Below, in pieces: positions 20,317 through 30,170 of a stretch of 64,000 bases of DNA. Source of the stretch: Isoptericola halotolerans (GTDB lineage Bacteria; Actinomycetota; Actinomycetes; Actinomycetales; Cellulomonadaceae); the NCBI RefSeq assembly GCF_003003075.1, contig NZ_PVTX01000009.1, forward strand, positions 1 through 64,000, given 5' to 3'. The notes below the pieces were generated by a model. It did not search any database and was not told where the DNA came from. It was given only the letters and a program-made list of their open reading frames with translations. Position numbers and translations under genes: made by a program. Each line of letters opens with the position of its first letter. Position 1 is the stretch's first letter.

Positions 20317-21546
20317 TCAGCGGAAGCGGACCGGGAGCTCGCGCGGGTAACGGCTCCACGCCGACCGCGCGAGCTCGATGTCGCCGGGCTCGACCGACAG
20401 CTCGATGTCGGCGACCCTGCCCACGAAGTGGCCCACCACGAGCCGGGTGATCAGCGGAGCGGTGCGGTGGGCCGGGCAGGCGTGCGCACCCAGGCCCCAC
20501 GTCAGGTGGAAGCGGGAGTCGACCTGCTCCCACGGGTCCGCGGACTGCACCGCGGCGTCGGCGTTGGCCGCCGCCACGGCGGGGACGACGGCGTCCCCCG
20601 CCGCGATCGGCTGCCCACCGAGCTCGCTGTCGGTCAGCGCGTAGCGCGGCAGCAGGTGCGGGATCGGCGGCGTGCCCCGGGCGATCTCGTCGAGCGCGTC
20701 GTCGAGGGAGAGCCTTCCGCCGTGCACCTTCGCGCCGAACCCGGGGTCGGCGAGCATCCGCTGCATCGCGGTGGCGATCCAGGCGACCTCGGCGTCGTGG
20801 GCCGTCCGGAAGAGCAGCCCGACCGCGCCCATCACCTCGAGGTCGTTGGCGTGCTGGTCGTGGGCCAGCAGCTGCGAGGTCAGGTCGTCGCCCGGCTCGG
20901 CCCGCCGGCCGGCCACGAACGTCGCGAGCAGGTTCTCCATCGCGGCGACGGCCGGATACGCGGCGTCGGTCCCCGAGCGCTGCTCCACGGTGAGCTCGTG
21001 CATGCGGCGCGCGTCGGCCAGCGTCATCCCGAGCAGGTCGGCCAGGACCCGGACCGGGACGTCGACCGCGTAGTCGGCCACCAGGTCGGCCTCGCCGCGG
21101 GCGGCGAGGCGTTCGAGCGCCGAGGTGCACGCGACGCTGACCGTCCGCGTGAGCCGCTTCTCGTCGACGCCCGCCAGGACGTCCGCGACGGGAGCACGCA
21201 GCCGGCGGTGCTCGGCGCCGTCGCGGTCGTGCACGCTGTCCCGCTGGGCCAGCACCGCCCGCGACGGTGACCTCCAGGCCACCAGCCGCTCGGCCTCGTA
21301 GCGCCAGGCGCGGGAGTCACGGGAGAACAGCACCTCGTTGCGCAGCACCGTGCGGACCTCGTCGTAGCCCAGGGCCAGCCATGCCGGCACCCCGGGCTCC
21401 AGGTCCACCGGGGCGACGGCGCCCCACCGGGAGCGCAGCGCCGCGTAGCCGGCCCGGGGATCACGGGCCCCGGCCAGGTCGGCGAGCAGCGGACGGTCGG
21501 CGACCTCCTCGAGCCGCACGACGCGACCGGCGGCGGTGAGGCTCAT
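20317..21546 (-). CDS. Conservon cytochrome P450
   Basis: 409 residues, a soluble actinobacterial P450. The ExxR of helix K reads EIAR (about residue 284). The heme-ligand loop is WGLGAHACPAH (Cys about 356), the WGxGxHxCPA style found in conservon P450s. The usual acid-alcohol pair of helix I is replaced (LLFRTAHDAEVAWIA), so normal oxygen activation is uncertain. The start overlaps the GTPase stop by 4 bp. In Streptomyces, P450s are the E component of some cvn operons and may act in signalling rather than biosynthesis. Confidence 0.9.
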   Translation of the reverse strand: MSLTAAGRVVRLEEVADRPLLADLAGARDPRAGYAALRSRWGAVAPVDLEPGVPAWLALGYDEVRTVLRNEVLFSRDSRAWRYEAERLVAWRSPSRAVLAQRDSVHDRDGAEHRRLRAPVADVLAGVDEKRLTRTVSVACTSALERLAARGEADLVADYAVDVPVRVLADLLGMTLADARRMHELTVEQRSGTDAAYPAVAAMENLLATFVAGRRAEPGDDLTSQLLAHDQHANDLEVMGAVGLLFRTAHDAEVAWIATAMQRMLADPGFGAKVHGGRLSLDDALDEIARGTPPIPHLLPRYALTDSELGGQPIAAGDAVVPAVAAANADAAVQSADPWEQVDSRFHLTWGLGAHACPAHRTAPLITRLVVGHFVGRVADIELSVEPGDIELARSAWSRYPRELPVRFR

Positions 21547-22151
21547 GCGGCGACGCCCTCGGCCCGTCGGAGCTCCAGCGCGTGGGCGACCAGCGTCGTC
21601 AGCGCCTCGACCGCCCGGGGGCGACCACGCACGTCACCGGAGACGACAGGAGTGCCCTTCGGCAGGTCCAGCGCGGCCCGGACCTCGTCGAGCGCGTGAC
21701 GCGGGGAGTCGGGGAACTCGTTGACGACCACCGCGACCGGCAGCCGGGTGTGCTCCTCCAGCTGGTCGAGGACCTCGAAGCTCTGGGCCAGGTCCCGCGT
21801 GTCGACCATCACCAGGGCGCCGACCGCGCCGTCCGCGAGTCCCGACCAGAGGTCCCAGAACCTGCGCTGACCGGGCGTGCCGAACAGGTAGAGGGCGGTG
21901 TCGGAGCCGACGGTGACGCGGCCGAAGTCCATCGCGACCGTCGTCGTCCGCTTCTCGTCACGCCGCGGGTCGACCCCCACGCTCGCCGTCGTGATCGACT
22001 CCTCCGTGCTGAGCATGGGGATCTCGCTCACCGCCCGGATGAGCGTCGTCTTGCCGACGCCGAACGCGCCGACCACCAGCACCTTGACCGACCGGTCGAC
22101 GGTCGGCGCCAGGTGCTGTGCCGTGCGGGGCTCAGAGGCCGCGGAGCCCAT
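21543..22151 (-). CDS. cvnD: Conservon small GTPase (CvnD-like)
   Basis: 202 residues, MglA/Ras-like ATP/GTP-binding protein. The P-loop is GAFGVGKTTLIRAV (about 29-42), the G3-like region LYLFGTPGQRRFWDLW, and the G4-like VVVNEFPD. It overlaps the DUF742 gene by 20 bp and the P450 gene by 4 bp. In S. coelicolor Cvn9, the D protein forms a membrane-associated complex with the A, B and C proteins, analogous to a G-protein switch. Confidence 0.93.
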   Translation of the reverse strand: MGSAASEPRTAQHLAPTVDRSVKVLVVGAFGVGKTTLIRAVSEIPMLSTEESITTASVGVDPRRDEKRTTTVAMDFGRVTVGSDTALYLFGTPGQRRFWDLWSGLADGAVGALVMVDTRDLAQSFEVLDQLEEHTRLPVAVVVNEFPDSPRHALDEVRAALDLPKGTPVVSGDVRGRPRAVEALTTLVAHALELRRAEGVAA

Positions 22152-22485
22152 CGAGCACCTCCTCGAGCAGGTCCGTGTCGGGCAGGTCGTGCACCGGGGT
22201 GGACAGGACGGCGAGGTAGCCGCCGTCGACGAGGTCCGAGACCAGCACGGCCACGAGGCTCACCGGCAGGTGCAGGTAGGCGGCGAGCTCGGCGAGCGCG
22301 AGCGTGCCGCGGCAGGTCTGCAGGAGCGCGCGTTCGTGCCGGCCGGCCGTCCCGGGCAGCTCGCGACCGTCGTCGACGGCACGCAGCAGCGTCTCCGGCC
22401 GCAGCGTGTTCCTGGTCGGGTGCGCCCGTCCGCCGGTCAGGACGTAGGAACGTACCGGGTGGTCGCGGTATCCGTCCGAGTGCAT
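22132..22485 (-). CDS. cvnC: DUF742 protein (CvnC-like)
   Basis: 117 residues. ATG at 22485 (MHSDGYRD) is chosen, with GAGGGA upstream and an 11-bp gap after the roadblock gene; in-frame sequence further upstream is not homologous. The DUF742 core is visible: VRSYVLTGGRAHPTRN, RALLQTCRGTLALAELAAYLHLPVSLVAVLVSDLVDGGYL. The last segment looks like a winged helix. It is a cytoplasmic partner of the conservon GTPase. Confidence 0.92.
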   Translation of the reverse strand: MHSDGYRDHPVRSYVLTGGRAHPTRNTLRPETLLRAVDDGRELPGTAGRHERALLQTCRGTLALAELAAYLHLPVSLVAVLVSDLVDGGYLAVLSTPVHDLPDTDLLEEVLDGLRGL

Positions 22486-22496
22486 GCCGCCATCCC

Positions 22497-22916
22497 TCAG
22501 CTGGCCGGGTCCGTGCCGAGCGCGTGCTCGCCGATCATGAGGACCTGCGCCTGCATCTGCTGCGCGACGAGCCCGGGGTCGACGGTCGCGTCCGTCACGA
22601 CCGCGAGCCGCGAGCCGTCGCCGGCGCCGCGCACGAACAGGAACCCGCCCTCGAACTCCACGACGACCTGCCGGAGCCGGTCGCCCGCCCCGAACTCCCG
22701 GCCCATGCTCATGCCGAGCGCGACGAGCCCCGCGCACGCCGCCGCCACCTTGTCGGCGGTGTCCGGGTCCGTGTCGTCGGTCCGGACCTTGACGAGGCCG
22801 TCCGAGCTCAGCACGACGGCATGCTGCACGCCACGCACCTGAGCCACGAGGTCGAGCATCCAGCTGTCCGGGTGCTCGGTCCCGGGTGGCGTCGTTCCGG
22901 TGGTCTGGGTGGTCAT
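22497..22916 (-). CDS. cvnB: Roadblock/LC7 domain protein (CvnB-like)
   Basis: 139 residues with a roadblock/LC7 fold (about 18-110: WMLDLVAQVRGVQHAVVLSSDGLVKVRT). It is the B component of conservons, homologous to MglB, which acts as a GTPase-activating partner of MglA-type GTPases. The start overlaps the stop of the sensor-like gene by 4 bp (ATGA). Confidence 0.93.
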   Translation of the reverse strand: MTTQTTGTTPPGTEHPDSWMLDLVAQVRGVQHAVVLSSDGLVKVRTDDTDPDTADKVAAACAGLVALGMSMGREFGAGDRLRQVVVEFEGGFLFVRGAGDGSRLAVVTDATVDPGLVAQQMQAQVLMIGEHALGTDPAS

Positions 22917-24274
22917 CTGTCCTCCGAGGTCCCGTCCGTCGCGACGGACGGCTCATGGGTGTCAGGGTCGTCCTGCGAGGGTGCGTCCGCCGTCGCGGCG
23001 AAGAATGCGCCGATCCAGGCTCCCGCCTCCTCCGCGGTCTGGTCATGGGTCGGGCGTTCCGGGCGATTCGTCTGGGGCTGACCACGCCCCACCGTGAGCG
23101 GGCCGTCCGCCGCCCCGCGCCGCGACCGTCGCTGCGGCAGCACGGGGGGTCCGGCCGGCGGCCGGTCCGCGGCGACCGGCGGCACCGCTCCGGTCGACGC
23201 CGGTTCCCGGGCCGGGGTCGCCGCCCAGGCGTCGTCGACGCTCGGTGCCAGCACCGTCGGAGCCGTGGCCGCCACCTCGGTGAGGTCGCCGGGGACCATC
23301 ACGACCGCGCGCATCCCGCCGTACACCGACTCGGTGAGGTCCACCCGCAGATCGAGGAAGCGTGCGTAGGTGCCGACGACGGCGAGGCCCGTCTGCGGCA
23401 CCTCGCCCAGCTCGGCGATGCCCACCGACCGCTCGCCGGCGGCGATCGCCCGGACCCGTCCCAGCTCGCGCGGGTCCATGCCCACGCCGCAGTCGTCGAT
23501 CTCGATGACGGCGCCACGCTGGACCTGCCGGATCACGACGAGCACCTGCGTGTTCGGCGGGGAGCACTGGGTGGCGTTGGCGAGCAGCTCGGCGACGACG
23601 TGCACCAGCGGCTCGGCAGCACGCCCGACGACCGCCAGACCCGGGTCGCCGGAGACCTCGACCCGCTGGAACGCGGTGATCCGCCCGGCGGCAGCCTTGA
23701 CCACGTCGGGCAGCGGCAGGGCGTCCTCCCACGTCTGCCCCGGGCGGCGACCGCACAGCGCCACCAGGCTCTGCGCCTGCCGGGCGTGCTGCGCCGCCGC
23801 ATGGTCGATGCGCATCGACGTCTGCAGCACGTCCGGGTCCGCCGCGTGCCGCTGGACCATCCGGGCCGCCTCCTCCTGGATGCGGTGCGCCGACGCCTGC
23901 ACCTTGCGGCTGAGGGCGACGACGGCCGTCTCGACGGCCGCCCGCTGGTCGGCGCGCGCCTCCTGCTCGGCGGTGAGCGCCGCCGTCGTCTCCCGCAAGG
24001 CCTGCGTGGTCTCGTGCAGACCGGCGGCGAGGCCGTCGCGCTCGACGGACAGGGCGCGGAAGGCGGCGGCGTCGCGTCGGGAGGCGCGGGACAGCAGGAC
24101 CGCCGCGGTGACGGGCAGGACGACAGCAGCGACGCCGAGCACCCCGACGCCCCACGGCGGAGCGGAGGCACCCACCAGAGGGAGCGCCGCCACGCACAGG
24201 ACCATGCCGGCGACGCAGAGCCACGGCAGGACGCGCCCCGTCGCAGGGGGCCGTGCCGGGGTCGTGGTGCTCAC
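22913..24274 (-). CDS. cvnA: Conservon sensor histidine kinase-like ATPase (CvnA-like)
   Basis: 453 residues from a GTG with GGAGGTG upstream; an earlier in-frame start would add an unlikely Cys/Arg-rich leader. Two transmembrane helices lie near the N terminus (about 13-60), then a coiled-coil-like Ala/Arg/Glu-rich segment and a HATPase_c domain (about 200-345; ELLANATQCSP N-box, DCGVGM G1). A disordered Pro/Ala-rich tail follows. No clear H-box is seen in the expected place, as in other conservon A proteins. It probably senses a membrane or extracellular cue and signals to the roadblock/GTPase pair. Confidence 0.92.
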   Translation of the reverse strand: MSTTTPARPPATGRVLPWLCVAGMVLCVAALPLVGASAPPWGVGVLGVAAVVLPVTAAVLLSRASRRDAAAFRALSVERDGLAAGLHETTQALRETTAALTAEQEARADQRAAVETAVVALSRKVQASAHRIQEEAARMVQRHAADPDVLQTSMRIDHAAAQHARQAQSLVALCGRRPGQTWEDALPLPDVVKAAAGRITAFQRVEVSGDPGLAVVGRAAEPLVHVVAELLANATQCSPPNTQVLVVIRQVQRGAVIEIDDCGVGMDPRELGRVRAIAAGERSVGIAELGEVPQTGLAVVGTYARFLDLRVDLTESVYGGMRAVVMVPGDLTEVAATAPTVLAPSVDDAWAATPAREPASTGAVPPVAADRPPAGPPVLPQRRSRRGAADGPLTVGRGQPQTNRPERPTHDQTAEEAGAWIGAFFAATADAPSQDDPDTHEPSVATDGTSEDR

Positions 24275-24497
24275 CGCACCTCCGTCGGTGTGAGGCCGGG
24301 TCCGACGGCACCGTGCACAGGTCGCGCGAACGCGACCTTCTCCGCGAACCCGTAGGAAGGTCTGAAGCGGGCACAATGCCCTGACCAGGAGTTTCTACCA
24401 CAGGGATCACCCGGGTGAAAGAGGACGACGGCGTCCTGGCCGGCCCCTCGACACCTTCGCGGCACCTGCGTGGGAGCCTCGGGTTAAGGTCCTGGCC

Positions 24498-26672
24498 ATG
24501 AGTGCCGACCCCCTGCTGCGCACGGACGCCTCGCCCTCCGGCGAGCGTTCCGTCCCCGACCCGCACCGCTGGCTCGAGGAGGTCTCGGGCGACGAAGCGC
24601 TCGCGTGGGTGCGGGCACGCAACGACGAGGCGCACGCCGCGCTCGGCGGCGGCGACCTCGATGCGACCGAGGCCGCTCTGCGAGAGGTCCTCGACTCGGA
24701 CGACCGCATCCCCGACGTCTCGCGCATCGGGGACCACCTGTACAACTTCTGGCGCGACACCGAGCACGAGCGCGGCCTGTGGCGGCGGACCAGCCTCGAC
24801 TCCTACCGCACCGACGACCCGCGGTGGGAGACGGTGCTGGACCTCGACGAGCTCGCCGCGGCGGAGGACGAGTCGTGGGTGTGGCACGGGGCCTCGGTGC
24901 TGCGCCCCGCACCCGAGCAGCTCGCCGCGGGCGAGCCCTGGCGCCGTGCGCTGGTGGACCTGTCCCCCGGGGGCTCGGACGCCGACGTCACGCGCGAGTT
25001 CGACCTCGTCGAGAAGCGGTTCGTCCCGGCGTCCGAGGGCGGCTTCCACCGCCCGCTGGCCAAGGGCGGGCTGTCCTGGGCCGACGAGGACACCGTCTAC
25101 GTGTTCACCGACTTCGGCCCGGGCACGACCACTCCGTCCGGCTACCCGCGGATCGTCAAGCTGTGGCGCCGGGGCACCCCGCTCGAGGACGCCCGCACCG
25201 TCTACGAGGGCACCGACGAGGACATGTACATCATGGGACGGCGGTCCCGTACGCCCGGTTTCGAGCGGGACGTCGTCCGCCGGTCGATCGCCTTCTACCG
25301 CTCCGAGACCTACCTGGTGAACGCCGTCGGCACGCCGGAGCAGGAGCTGGTGCGCATCGACGCGCCCGAGTCGGCCGAGGTCGGGCTGCACCGCGAGTGG
25401 CTCCTGGTCGAGCTGCGCGAGGACTGGACCGTGGCGGGTCGCACCTACGCAGGGGGCTCGCTGCTCGCGGCAGCCGCGGACGACTTCCTCGCCGGGTCGC
25501 GCGACCTGACCGTCCTCTTCGCCCCGACACCCTCCACCTCCCTCGTCGGGGCCACCTGGACGCGGCACCACCTGGTGCTCAACGTCCTCGACGACGTGAA
25601 GAACGAACTGCACGTCCTCACGCCGCCCGACCTCGAGGCAGGGGCGGACACGGCCGACGGGTGGGTGCGGTCCGAGCTCCCCGTCGACGGCGAGCTCCTG
25701 ACCGTCGGCGTGCGCGCCGTCTCCCCCGTGGACAGCGACGACGTGTGGGTGACCAGCAGCGGCTACCTCTCCCCGTCCACCCTCGCGCTCGCCACCGTCG
25801 TCGGCCCCGGGACGGACCCGGCCGCACCGGAGCCGCTGAAGTCCGCGCCCGCCTTCTTCGACGCGTCCGGGATGGTCGCCGAGCAGCACTTCGCGACGTC
25901 CGACGACGGCACCCGCGTGCCCTACTTCGTGGTGGGTGCCGCGGAGCTCGTCCGGCCGAGCGACCCGGCGGCGCCCGGGGCCGCCCCGACGCTGCTGTAC
26001 GGCTACGGCGGTTTCGAGATCCCGCTCCTGCCCGGCTACTCCGGGACCGCCGGCCGGGCCTGGCTCGCACGGGGCGGGGTCCACGTCGTGGCGAACATCC
26101 GCGGCGGCGGGGAGTACGGCCCGCGCTGGCACCAGGCCGCCCTGCGGGAGAACCGGCACCGGGCCTACGAGGACCTCGCCGCCGTCGCCCGGGACCTGGT
26201 GGCCCGCGGCATCACCACGCACGAGCACCTCGGTGTGCAGGGCGGGTCCAACGGCGGGCTGCTCGCCGGCAACATGCTCACGCAGTACCCCGACCTGTTC
26301 GGCGCCGTCGTGATCCAGGTGCCGCTGCTCGACATGCAGCGGTACTCCCACCTGCTCGCCGGCGCCTCGTGGGTGGCCGAGTACGGCGACCCCGACGTCC
26401 CCGAGGACTGGGAGTTCCTGCAGACCTTCTCGCCGTACCACCTGTTCGACGCGGACCGCGAGTACCCGCCGGTGCTGCTCACCACCTCGACCAAGGACGA
26501 CCGCGTCCACCCGGGGCACGCGCGCAAGATGGCGGCGAAGATGCTGGCCGCCGGCCAGGACGTCACCTACTACGAGAACATCGAGGGCGGTCACGGCGGC
26601 GCGGCCAACAACGCCCAGGCCGCGCACATGTCGGCGCTCGCCTGGACGTTCCTGCGTGCGCGGCTCGCCTGA
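24498..26672 (+). CDS. Prolyl oligopeptidase family serine peptidase
   Basis: 724 residues. An N-terminal seven-bladed propeller is followed by an alpha/beta-hydrolase domain. The catalytic triad is visible: Ser in QGGSNGG (about 582), Asp in TKDDRVHPG (about 666) and His in EGGHGG (about 698). It cleaves short peptides, usually after proline. No signal peptide, so it is cytoplasmic. TAAGGT (24485-24490) ends 7 nt before the ATG and there is no Shine-Dalgarno sequence, suggesting a leaderless message. It is divergent from the conservon. Confidence 0.93.
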   Translation: MSADPLLRTDASPSGERSVPDPHRWLEEVSGDEALAWVRARNDEAHAALGGGDLDATEAALREVLDSDDRIPDVSRIGDHLYNFWRDTEHERGLWRRTSLDSYRTDDPRWETVLDLDELAAAEDESWVWHGASVLRPAPEQLAAGEPWRRALVDLSPGGSDADVTREFDLVEKRFVPASEGGFHRPLAKGGLSWADEDTVYVFTDFGPGTTTPSGYPRIVKLWRRGTPLEDARTVYEGTDEDMYIMGRRSRTPGFERDVVRRSIAFYRSETYLVNAVGTPEQELVRIDAPESAEVGLHREWLLVELREDWTVAGRTYAGGSLLAAAADDFLAGSRDLTVLFAPTPSTSLVGATWTRHHLVLNVLDDVKNELHVLTPPDLEAGADTADGWVRSELPVDGELLTVGVRAVSPVDSDDVWVTSSGYLSPSTLALATVVGPGTDPAAPEPLKSAPAFFDASGMVAEQHFATSDDGTRVPYFVVGAAELVRPSDPAAPGAAPTLLYGYGGFEIPLLPGYSGTAGRAWLARGGVHVVANIRGGGEYGPRWHQAALRENRHRAYEDLAAVARDLVARGITTHEHLGVQGGSNGGLLAGNMLTQYPDLFGAVVIQVPLLDMQRYSHLLAGASWVAEYGDPDVPEDWEFLQTFSPYHLFDADREYPPVLLTTSTKDDRVHPGHARKMAAKMLAAGQDVTYYENIEGGHGGAANNAQAAHMSALAWTFLRARLA

Positions 26673-26720
26673 CGGGACCGACGGCCGAGGGCCGGGCCGA
26701 CGACCGCCGGCACGACGGGC

Positions 26721-27758
26721 TCACACCGCGGCGCGCTCCGCCAAGGACTCCGCGACCCGGCCCAGGTTGGCCAGTCCCGCCCGGTGGTCGTCGACGGCCG
26801 CCGGCGTCGAACGCGGGGCCGTGAGCAGCGTGAGCGACTCCAGCCCGGCGGCAGGCAGCCCGACCCGACGCCACGGCTCGGCGACGAGCCGGACCAGCTC
26901 GCCGAGCTGCGGGCCCGCGCACTGGGACACGGCAGCCGGCGGCAGACCGGCCCACAGCGCCACCTCGCGCTCCGTCGCGCGGGCGACGAGCTCCCACGCG
27001 CGTTCGTTCCAGCCGTCAGGACCCACCTGCGCCAGGTCCAGGCCGATCGCGTCGGCGCCGGCCAGCACCGCCGGCGGGATGCCCACCCAGGTGCCGCCGA
27101 GGTGCACCACGACCGTGGCGCCGGCGTCGTGCAGGGCCTCGATCACGGGACGCAGGCCCTCGACGACGCCGGGCCCGTCCACGCCGCGGATCCTCGAGTA
27201 GCCGGAGAAGGTGGGCAGCACGCCCGCGTGCACCTGTCCCAGCAGCGGCTCGGAGAGCTGCACGACGACCTCCGCGCCGGGCACCTGGTCACGGACGTCG
27301 GCCACGTGCTCCGCCAGGCCGGTCGCCAGCCCGAGCGCGAGATCCGCGCGTGCGCCGGTGTCGGCGAGGACCCGGTCACCGCGCGCCGACCACAGCTCCG
27401 CGGCCAGCGTCCAGGGCCCCGTCACCTCGACCGTCAGCGGGCCCGCGTAGCCGTGGGCCGCGACGGCGAGCGCACCCAGGTCCTCGCGGAGCAGGGCACG
27501 GGCACGTCGCTCGTCCACCCCCGGACGGTCGGCGAGCTTCCAGCCGTGCGGTCCCAGCTCGATCGCCGTCTCGGCCAGGAGGATCGCGGTACGTCCCGTG
27601 GACCCGGCACCCGGCCCGCGCTCCGTGAGCTGAGCGAGGAACGGCACGGCGCCGACGCCGGTCGGCAGCTCCGCCAGGTCGTCGACGACCGTCTGCTGGG
27701 CCACCAGCACGTCGCGCTCGCCACCCGGCCACGGCCCGTGGCCGCTGACGGCGGTCAT
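26721..27758 (-). CDS. MetE C-terminal domain-like protein
   Basis: 345 residues related to the C-terminal catalytic barrel of cobalamin-independent methionine synthase (UROD/MetE-like superfamily): [41 protein letters not shown]. The zinc-site HxC motif of MetE is not intact (VVHLGG), although a Cys occurs in SQCAGP. True methionine synthase activity is therefore doubtful. The start ATG overlaps the mnmA stop by 4 bp. The pairing with mnmA recurs in Actinobacteria and hints at a tRNA-thiolation or sulfur-related role. Confidence 0.82.
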   Translation of the reverse strand: MTAVSGHGPWPGGERDVLVAQQTVVDDLAELPTGVGAVPFLAQLTERGPGAGSTGRTAILLAETAIELGPHGWKLADRPGVDERRARALLREDLGALAVAAHGYAGPLTVEVTGPWTLAAELWSARGDRVLADTGARADLALGLATGLAEHVADVRDQVPGAEVVVQLSEPLLGQVHAGVLPTFSGYSRIRGVDGPGVVEGLRPVIEALHDAGATVVVHLGGTWVGIPPAVLAGADAIGLDLAQVGPDGWNERAWELVARATEREVALWAGLPPAAVSQCAGPQLGELVRLVAEPWRRVGLPAAGLESLTLLTAPRSTPAAVDDHRAGLANLGRVAESLAERAAV

Positions 27759-28909
27759 GCGGGCACCGTCCCGCCCGGCACACCGGTCGTGACCGGCGCG
27801 TCGCGCCATGCCCGCGACACGGTCGCCTGGCCCAGCACCCGGGTCCCGCGGTAGGCCACGACGGACTGCCCCGCCGCGATGCCGCGGAGCTCCTCGCCGA
27901 GCCGGAGCTCGAGACCGTCCGCGCCGCCGTCGGCCCCCGGGACCGCCCGTACCTGCGCCGGGACGGCCCGGCCGTGCGCCCGCACCTGGACCTCGCAGTC
28001 CGTCCAGTCCGTCGCCGCCGGGGCGAACCAGACCGCCCGGTCCCCCGCGATCCGGTCCACGCTCAGGAGCTCCGCCGGACCGACGACGACGGTGTTCGAG
28101 CCGGTGTCGACGTCGACGACGTAGCGTGCTCGTCCGTCCGGGGCCGGTCGGCCCAGCCCGAGACCCTTGCGCTGCCCGACCGTGTACGCGTAGGCGCCCT
28201 GGTGCTCGCCCACCACGTTGCCGTCGGTGTCGCGCACCTCGCCCGGCTGCGCGCCGAGGCGCGAGCGCAGGAAGCCGCGGGTGTCGCCGTCGGCGACGAA
28301 GCAGATGTCGTAGGAGTCGGGCTTGGCGCTCACGGAGAGGCCACGGCGCTCCGCCTCGGCACGTACCTCGTCCTTCGAGGCGAAACCACCGAGCGGGAAC
28401 ATCGCCCGGTCCAGGCGCTCCGGGCCCATCACGGCCAGCACGTAGGACTGGTCCTTGGCGTCGTTCGGCGACCGGTGCAGCTCACGCGTCACGGTCCCGT
28501 CGGGAGCCTCCTGGGCCTCCACGCGGGCGTAGTGGCCGGTCGCGACGGCGTCGAAGCCCAGCGCGGTGGCTTTGTCCAGCAACGCCTCGAACTTGATGTG
28601 CTCGTTGCAGCGCACGCACGGGTTCGGGGTGCGGCCCGCCGAGTACTCCGACAGGAAGTCGGCGACCACCGTCTCCTCGAACGTCTCGGACAGGTCCCAC
28701 ACGTAGTAGGGGATGCCGAGCACGTCCGCGGCGCGGCGCGCGTCGCCCGCGTCCTCGATGGAGCAGCAGCCGCGCGAACCGGTGCGGAACTGGTCACGGT
28801 TGCGGCTCAGGGCCATGTGCACCCCGACGACGTCGTGCCCCGCCTCGACGGCGAGCGCCGCGGCGACGGCGGAGTCCACCCCGCCGGACATGGCAGCGAG
28901 CACCCTCAT
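27755..28909 (-). CDS. mnmA: tRNA 2-thiouridine(34) synthase MnmA
   Basis: 384 residues. A PP-loop ([12 protein letters not shown], residues 6-17) adenylates U34 of tRNA; two catalytic cysteines lie in [10 protein letters not shown] (about 97) and SYDICFV (about 199). The C-terminal beta-barrel ends in a QSVVAYRG segment. It uses persulfide sulfur, here supplied by the cysteine desulfurase whose gene overlaps by 4 bp upstream. Confidence 0.96.
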   Translation of the reverse strand: MRVLAAMSGGVDSAVAAALAVEAGHDVVGVHMALSRNRDQFRTGSRGCCSIEDAGDARRAADVLGIPYYVWDLSETFEETVVADFLSEYSAGRTPNPCVRCNEHIKFEALLDKATALGFDAVATGHYARVEAQEAPDGTVTRELHRSPNDAKDQSYVLAVMGPERLDRAMFPLGGFASKDEVRAEAERRGLSVSAKPDSYDICFVADGDTRGFLRSRLGAQPGEVRDTDGNVVGEHQGAYAYTVGQRKGLGLGRPAPDGRARYVVDVDTGSNTVVVGPAELLSVDRIAGDRAVWFAPAATDWTDCEVQVRAHGRAVPAQVRAVPGADGGADGLELRLGEELRGIAAGQSVVAYRGTRVLGQATVSRAWRDAPVTTGVPGGTVPA

Positions 28910-30147
28910 GCGACACCTCCGGACAGCGGGCGGGCGGCGACCAGACCGGCGGCCCTCGCGCGATCGGCCACCTGGGGCAGCGCCGCCAGGAGCCGGGTGA
29001 CGTCGTCGTGCGTCGACGTGGCACCGAGGGAGAAGCGCAGCGCGCCGCGGGCGTCCGTCTCGCTGACGCCCATGGCCAGCAGCACATGACTCGGCTGCGG
29101 TACCCCCGCCTGGCAGGCCGACCCCGTGGAGGCCTGGACGCCGGCGGAGTCCAGCAGGTACAGCAGGGAGTCCCCCTCGGCGCCCGGGAACGTGAAGTGC
29201 GCGTTGGCGGGCAGCCGGGCCGGAGCGCCCGACGGTGTTGTGGCGTGCGGGTCGGGCCCCCGCAGGACGGCGTCGGGCACCACGCGGCGGACCCCCGCCA
29301 CGAGCTCGTCGCGCAGCGCGCCCAGGGTGGCGGCGCGCTCCTCGCGCGCGGCGGCCGCCTCGCCGAGGGCGACGGCGAAAGCACGGATCGCCGCCGCGTC
29401 GAGCGTCCCGGAACGGACGCCGCGTTCCTGCCCGCCACCGTGGGACACGGCCTCGAGGGGCAGGTCGCGCCGGGCGAGCAGCGCCCCGACGCCGACCGGT
29501 CCGCCGAGCTTGTGGCCGGTCACGGTCAGCGCGTCGACACCCGAGGCGGCGAAGTCGACCTCGACCTGACCCACCGCCTGGACGGCGTCCGTGTGCACCG
29601 GCACGCCGTACCGGTGCGCGATCCGGACCACCTCACGGACGGGCTGGACCGTCCCGACCTCGTTGTTCGCCCACATCACGGAGACCAGCGCGACCTCGTC
29701 CGCGTGCGCGGCCAGCTCGGCGCGCAGGGCCTCCAGGTCGACCAGGCCCTCGCCGTCCACCGGCAGGAGGGTGATCTCGGCACCCGCGTGGCCGGCCAGC
29801 CAGAAGGCCGGGTCGAGCACCGCGTGGTGCTCCACGGCGGAGACCAGCACGCGGGTGCGCCGAGCGTCCTGGCTGCGCCGACCCCAGAAGATGCCCTTGA
29901 TCGCCAGGTTGTCGGACTCGGTGCCGCCACCGGTGAAGATCACCTCGCTGGGCCGGGCGCCGAGCGCCGCGGCGACCGACTCCCGCGACTCCTCGACCGT
30001 GCGGCGGGCGGCACGGCCAGCCGAGTGCAGGGACGAGGCGTTGCCGGTCCGCCCCGCCTCGGCGACGAAGGCCTCGAGCGCCGCCGCGGACATAGGTGTC
30101 GTGGCGGCGTGGTCGAGGTAGGCAGCCGGGGCCTCGGAGGATGTCAC
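28906..30147 (-). CDS. Cysteine desulfurase (IscS/NifS type)
   Basis: 413 residues, PLP-dependent class V aminotransferase fold. PLP lysine in [11 protein letters not shown] (about 213) and catalytic Cys in TGSACQAG (about 344). It removes sulfur from cysteine as a persulfide for MnmA and other acceptors. GTG at 30147 is chosen: a TAGACT -10 at 30156-30161 overlaps the possible earlier TTG start and lies 8 nt before this GTG, so the message is probably leaderless. It is the first gene of the desulfurase-mnmA-MetE-like operon. Confidence 0.94.
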   Translation of the reverse strand: MTSSEAPAAYLDHAATTPMSAAALEAFVAEAGRTGNASSLHSAGRAARRTVEESRESVAAALGARPSEVIFTGGGTESDNLAIKGIFWGRRSQDARRTRVLVSAVEHHAVLDPAFWLAGHAGAEITLLPVDGEGLVDLEALRAELAAHADEVALVSVMWANNEVGTVQPVREVVRIAHRYGVPVHTDAVQAVGQVEVDFAASGVDALTVTGHKLGGPVGVGALLARRDLPLEAVSHGGGQERGVRSGTLDAAAIRAFAVALGEAAAAREERAATLGALRDELVAGVRRVVPDAVLRGPDPHATTPSGAPARLPANAHFTFPGAEGDSLLYLLDSAGVQASTGSACQAGVPQPSHVLLAMGVSETDARGALRFSLGATSTHDDVTRLLAALPQVADRARAAGLVAARPLSGGVA

Positions 30148-30155
30148 GGTCACCA

Positions 30156-30161
30156 AGTCTA
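30156..30161 (-). promoter_or_regulatory. -10 element of the desulfurase-mnmA operon
   Basis: Minus-strand TAGACT, 8 nt before the GTG at 30147. No good -35 is seen. It lies next to the first unit of the 20-bp repeat array, so the array sits where activator or repressor sites would. Confidence 0.5.
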
Positions 30162-30170
30162 CGAACCACG

